Shown here in pieces: positions 6,997 to 7,094 of a DNA stretch of 7,094 nt. Where the stretch lies: positions 1-7,094 of the forward strand of contig CAKUFI010000109.1 of the NCBI GenBank assembly GCA_934647305.1, read 5' to 3'. The notes under the pieces were generated by a model. That model did not search any database. It was given only the letters and a program-made list of their open reading frames with translations, and was not told the origin of the DNA. How positions within the stretch are numbered: position 1 is the first letter of the stretch; each line of letters begins with the position of its first letter. The stretch is from an uncultured Clostridia bacterium (GTDB lineage: Bacteria; Bacillota; Clostridia; Christensenellales; Aristaeellaceae). Made by a program: the position numbers and the translations under genes.

Positions 6997-7094
6997 CCTG
7001 CAAGGAAACGATTTTTTCTCTGGAAAATGAGATTTACAAAAACCGTCCCGTGCCCACCGTACACGCCGCTGGGCGCGATTGAAAGTTCGAGAGG
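6997..7094. other. Right-edge non-coding stretch
   Basis: No gene is recognisable. A T-run (7012-7017) lies 15 nt past the last array hairpin. A further imperfect hairpin can be drawn with arms 7050-7059 and 7067-7076 (GCCCA/TGGGC core, one mismatch). The sequence may be the upstream region of a gene beyond the window. Confidence 0.35.

Noticed and set aside
6806..7082. Small open frames on both strands across the hairpin array (6825-7082 plus, 6806-7003 minus)
   Set aside because: They follow the inverted repeats, have no credible ribosome binding site and show no domain. They are explained by the hairpin structure rather than by coding.

Overview
The window looks like chromosomal DNA of a GC-rich member of the Bacillota, probably a clostridial, gut-type lineage. 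Three observations support this: a CtsR heat-shock operator of the Gram-positive type sits on the clpB promoter, SecG is short (82 residues), and the promoters are strong SigA-type (TTGACA, 16-17 bp, TATAAT). Coding regions are rich in G+C, while promoters and leaders are AT-rich. No transposase, integrase, phage gene, tRNA, rRNA or CRISPR array was seen.

Layout. Positions 1-273 are non-coding and rich in inverted repeats; they include a perfect 24-bp palindrome at the window edge and two terminator-like hairpins behind secG. secG lies on the minus strand (274-522) and is divergent from rhaA (L-rhamnose isomerase, 788-2050, plus strand); each has its own recognisable promoter. rhaA ends at a clear intrinsic terminator. 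clpB (2338-4920) follows as a separate heat-shock unit with a promoter/CtsR operator. After a new extended -10 promoter come two genes overlapping by one base (TAATG): a CbiC/CobH-fold protein (5097-5732) and a YkuE-like metallophosphoesterase (5732-6532). A perfect-consensus promoter just after the latter drives a ~180-nt structured RNA that I call 6S RNA (6585-6767). The rest of the window (6783-7094) has no credible gene and is dominated by a run of at least seven consecutive short hairpins.

Functionally these are mostly independent housekeeping units: protein export (secG), sugar catabolism (rhaA), disaggregation under stress (clpB) and global control of RNA polymerase (6S RNA). The least explained parts are the CbiC-like/phosphoesterase pair and the hairpin array. 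By my reading, the CbiC-like protein has Ala where family members have the catalytic His, and it is not next to any cobalamin gene in this window. The hairpin array after 6S RNA has arms that differ in sequence but share an architecture of near-perfect arms, mostly with 3-nt loops. Family assignments were made by eye; no database search was run.
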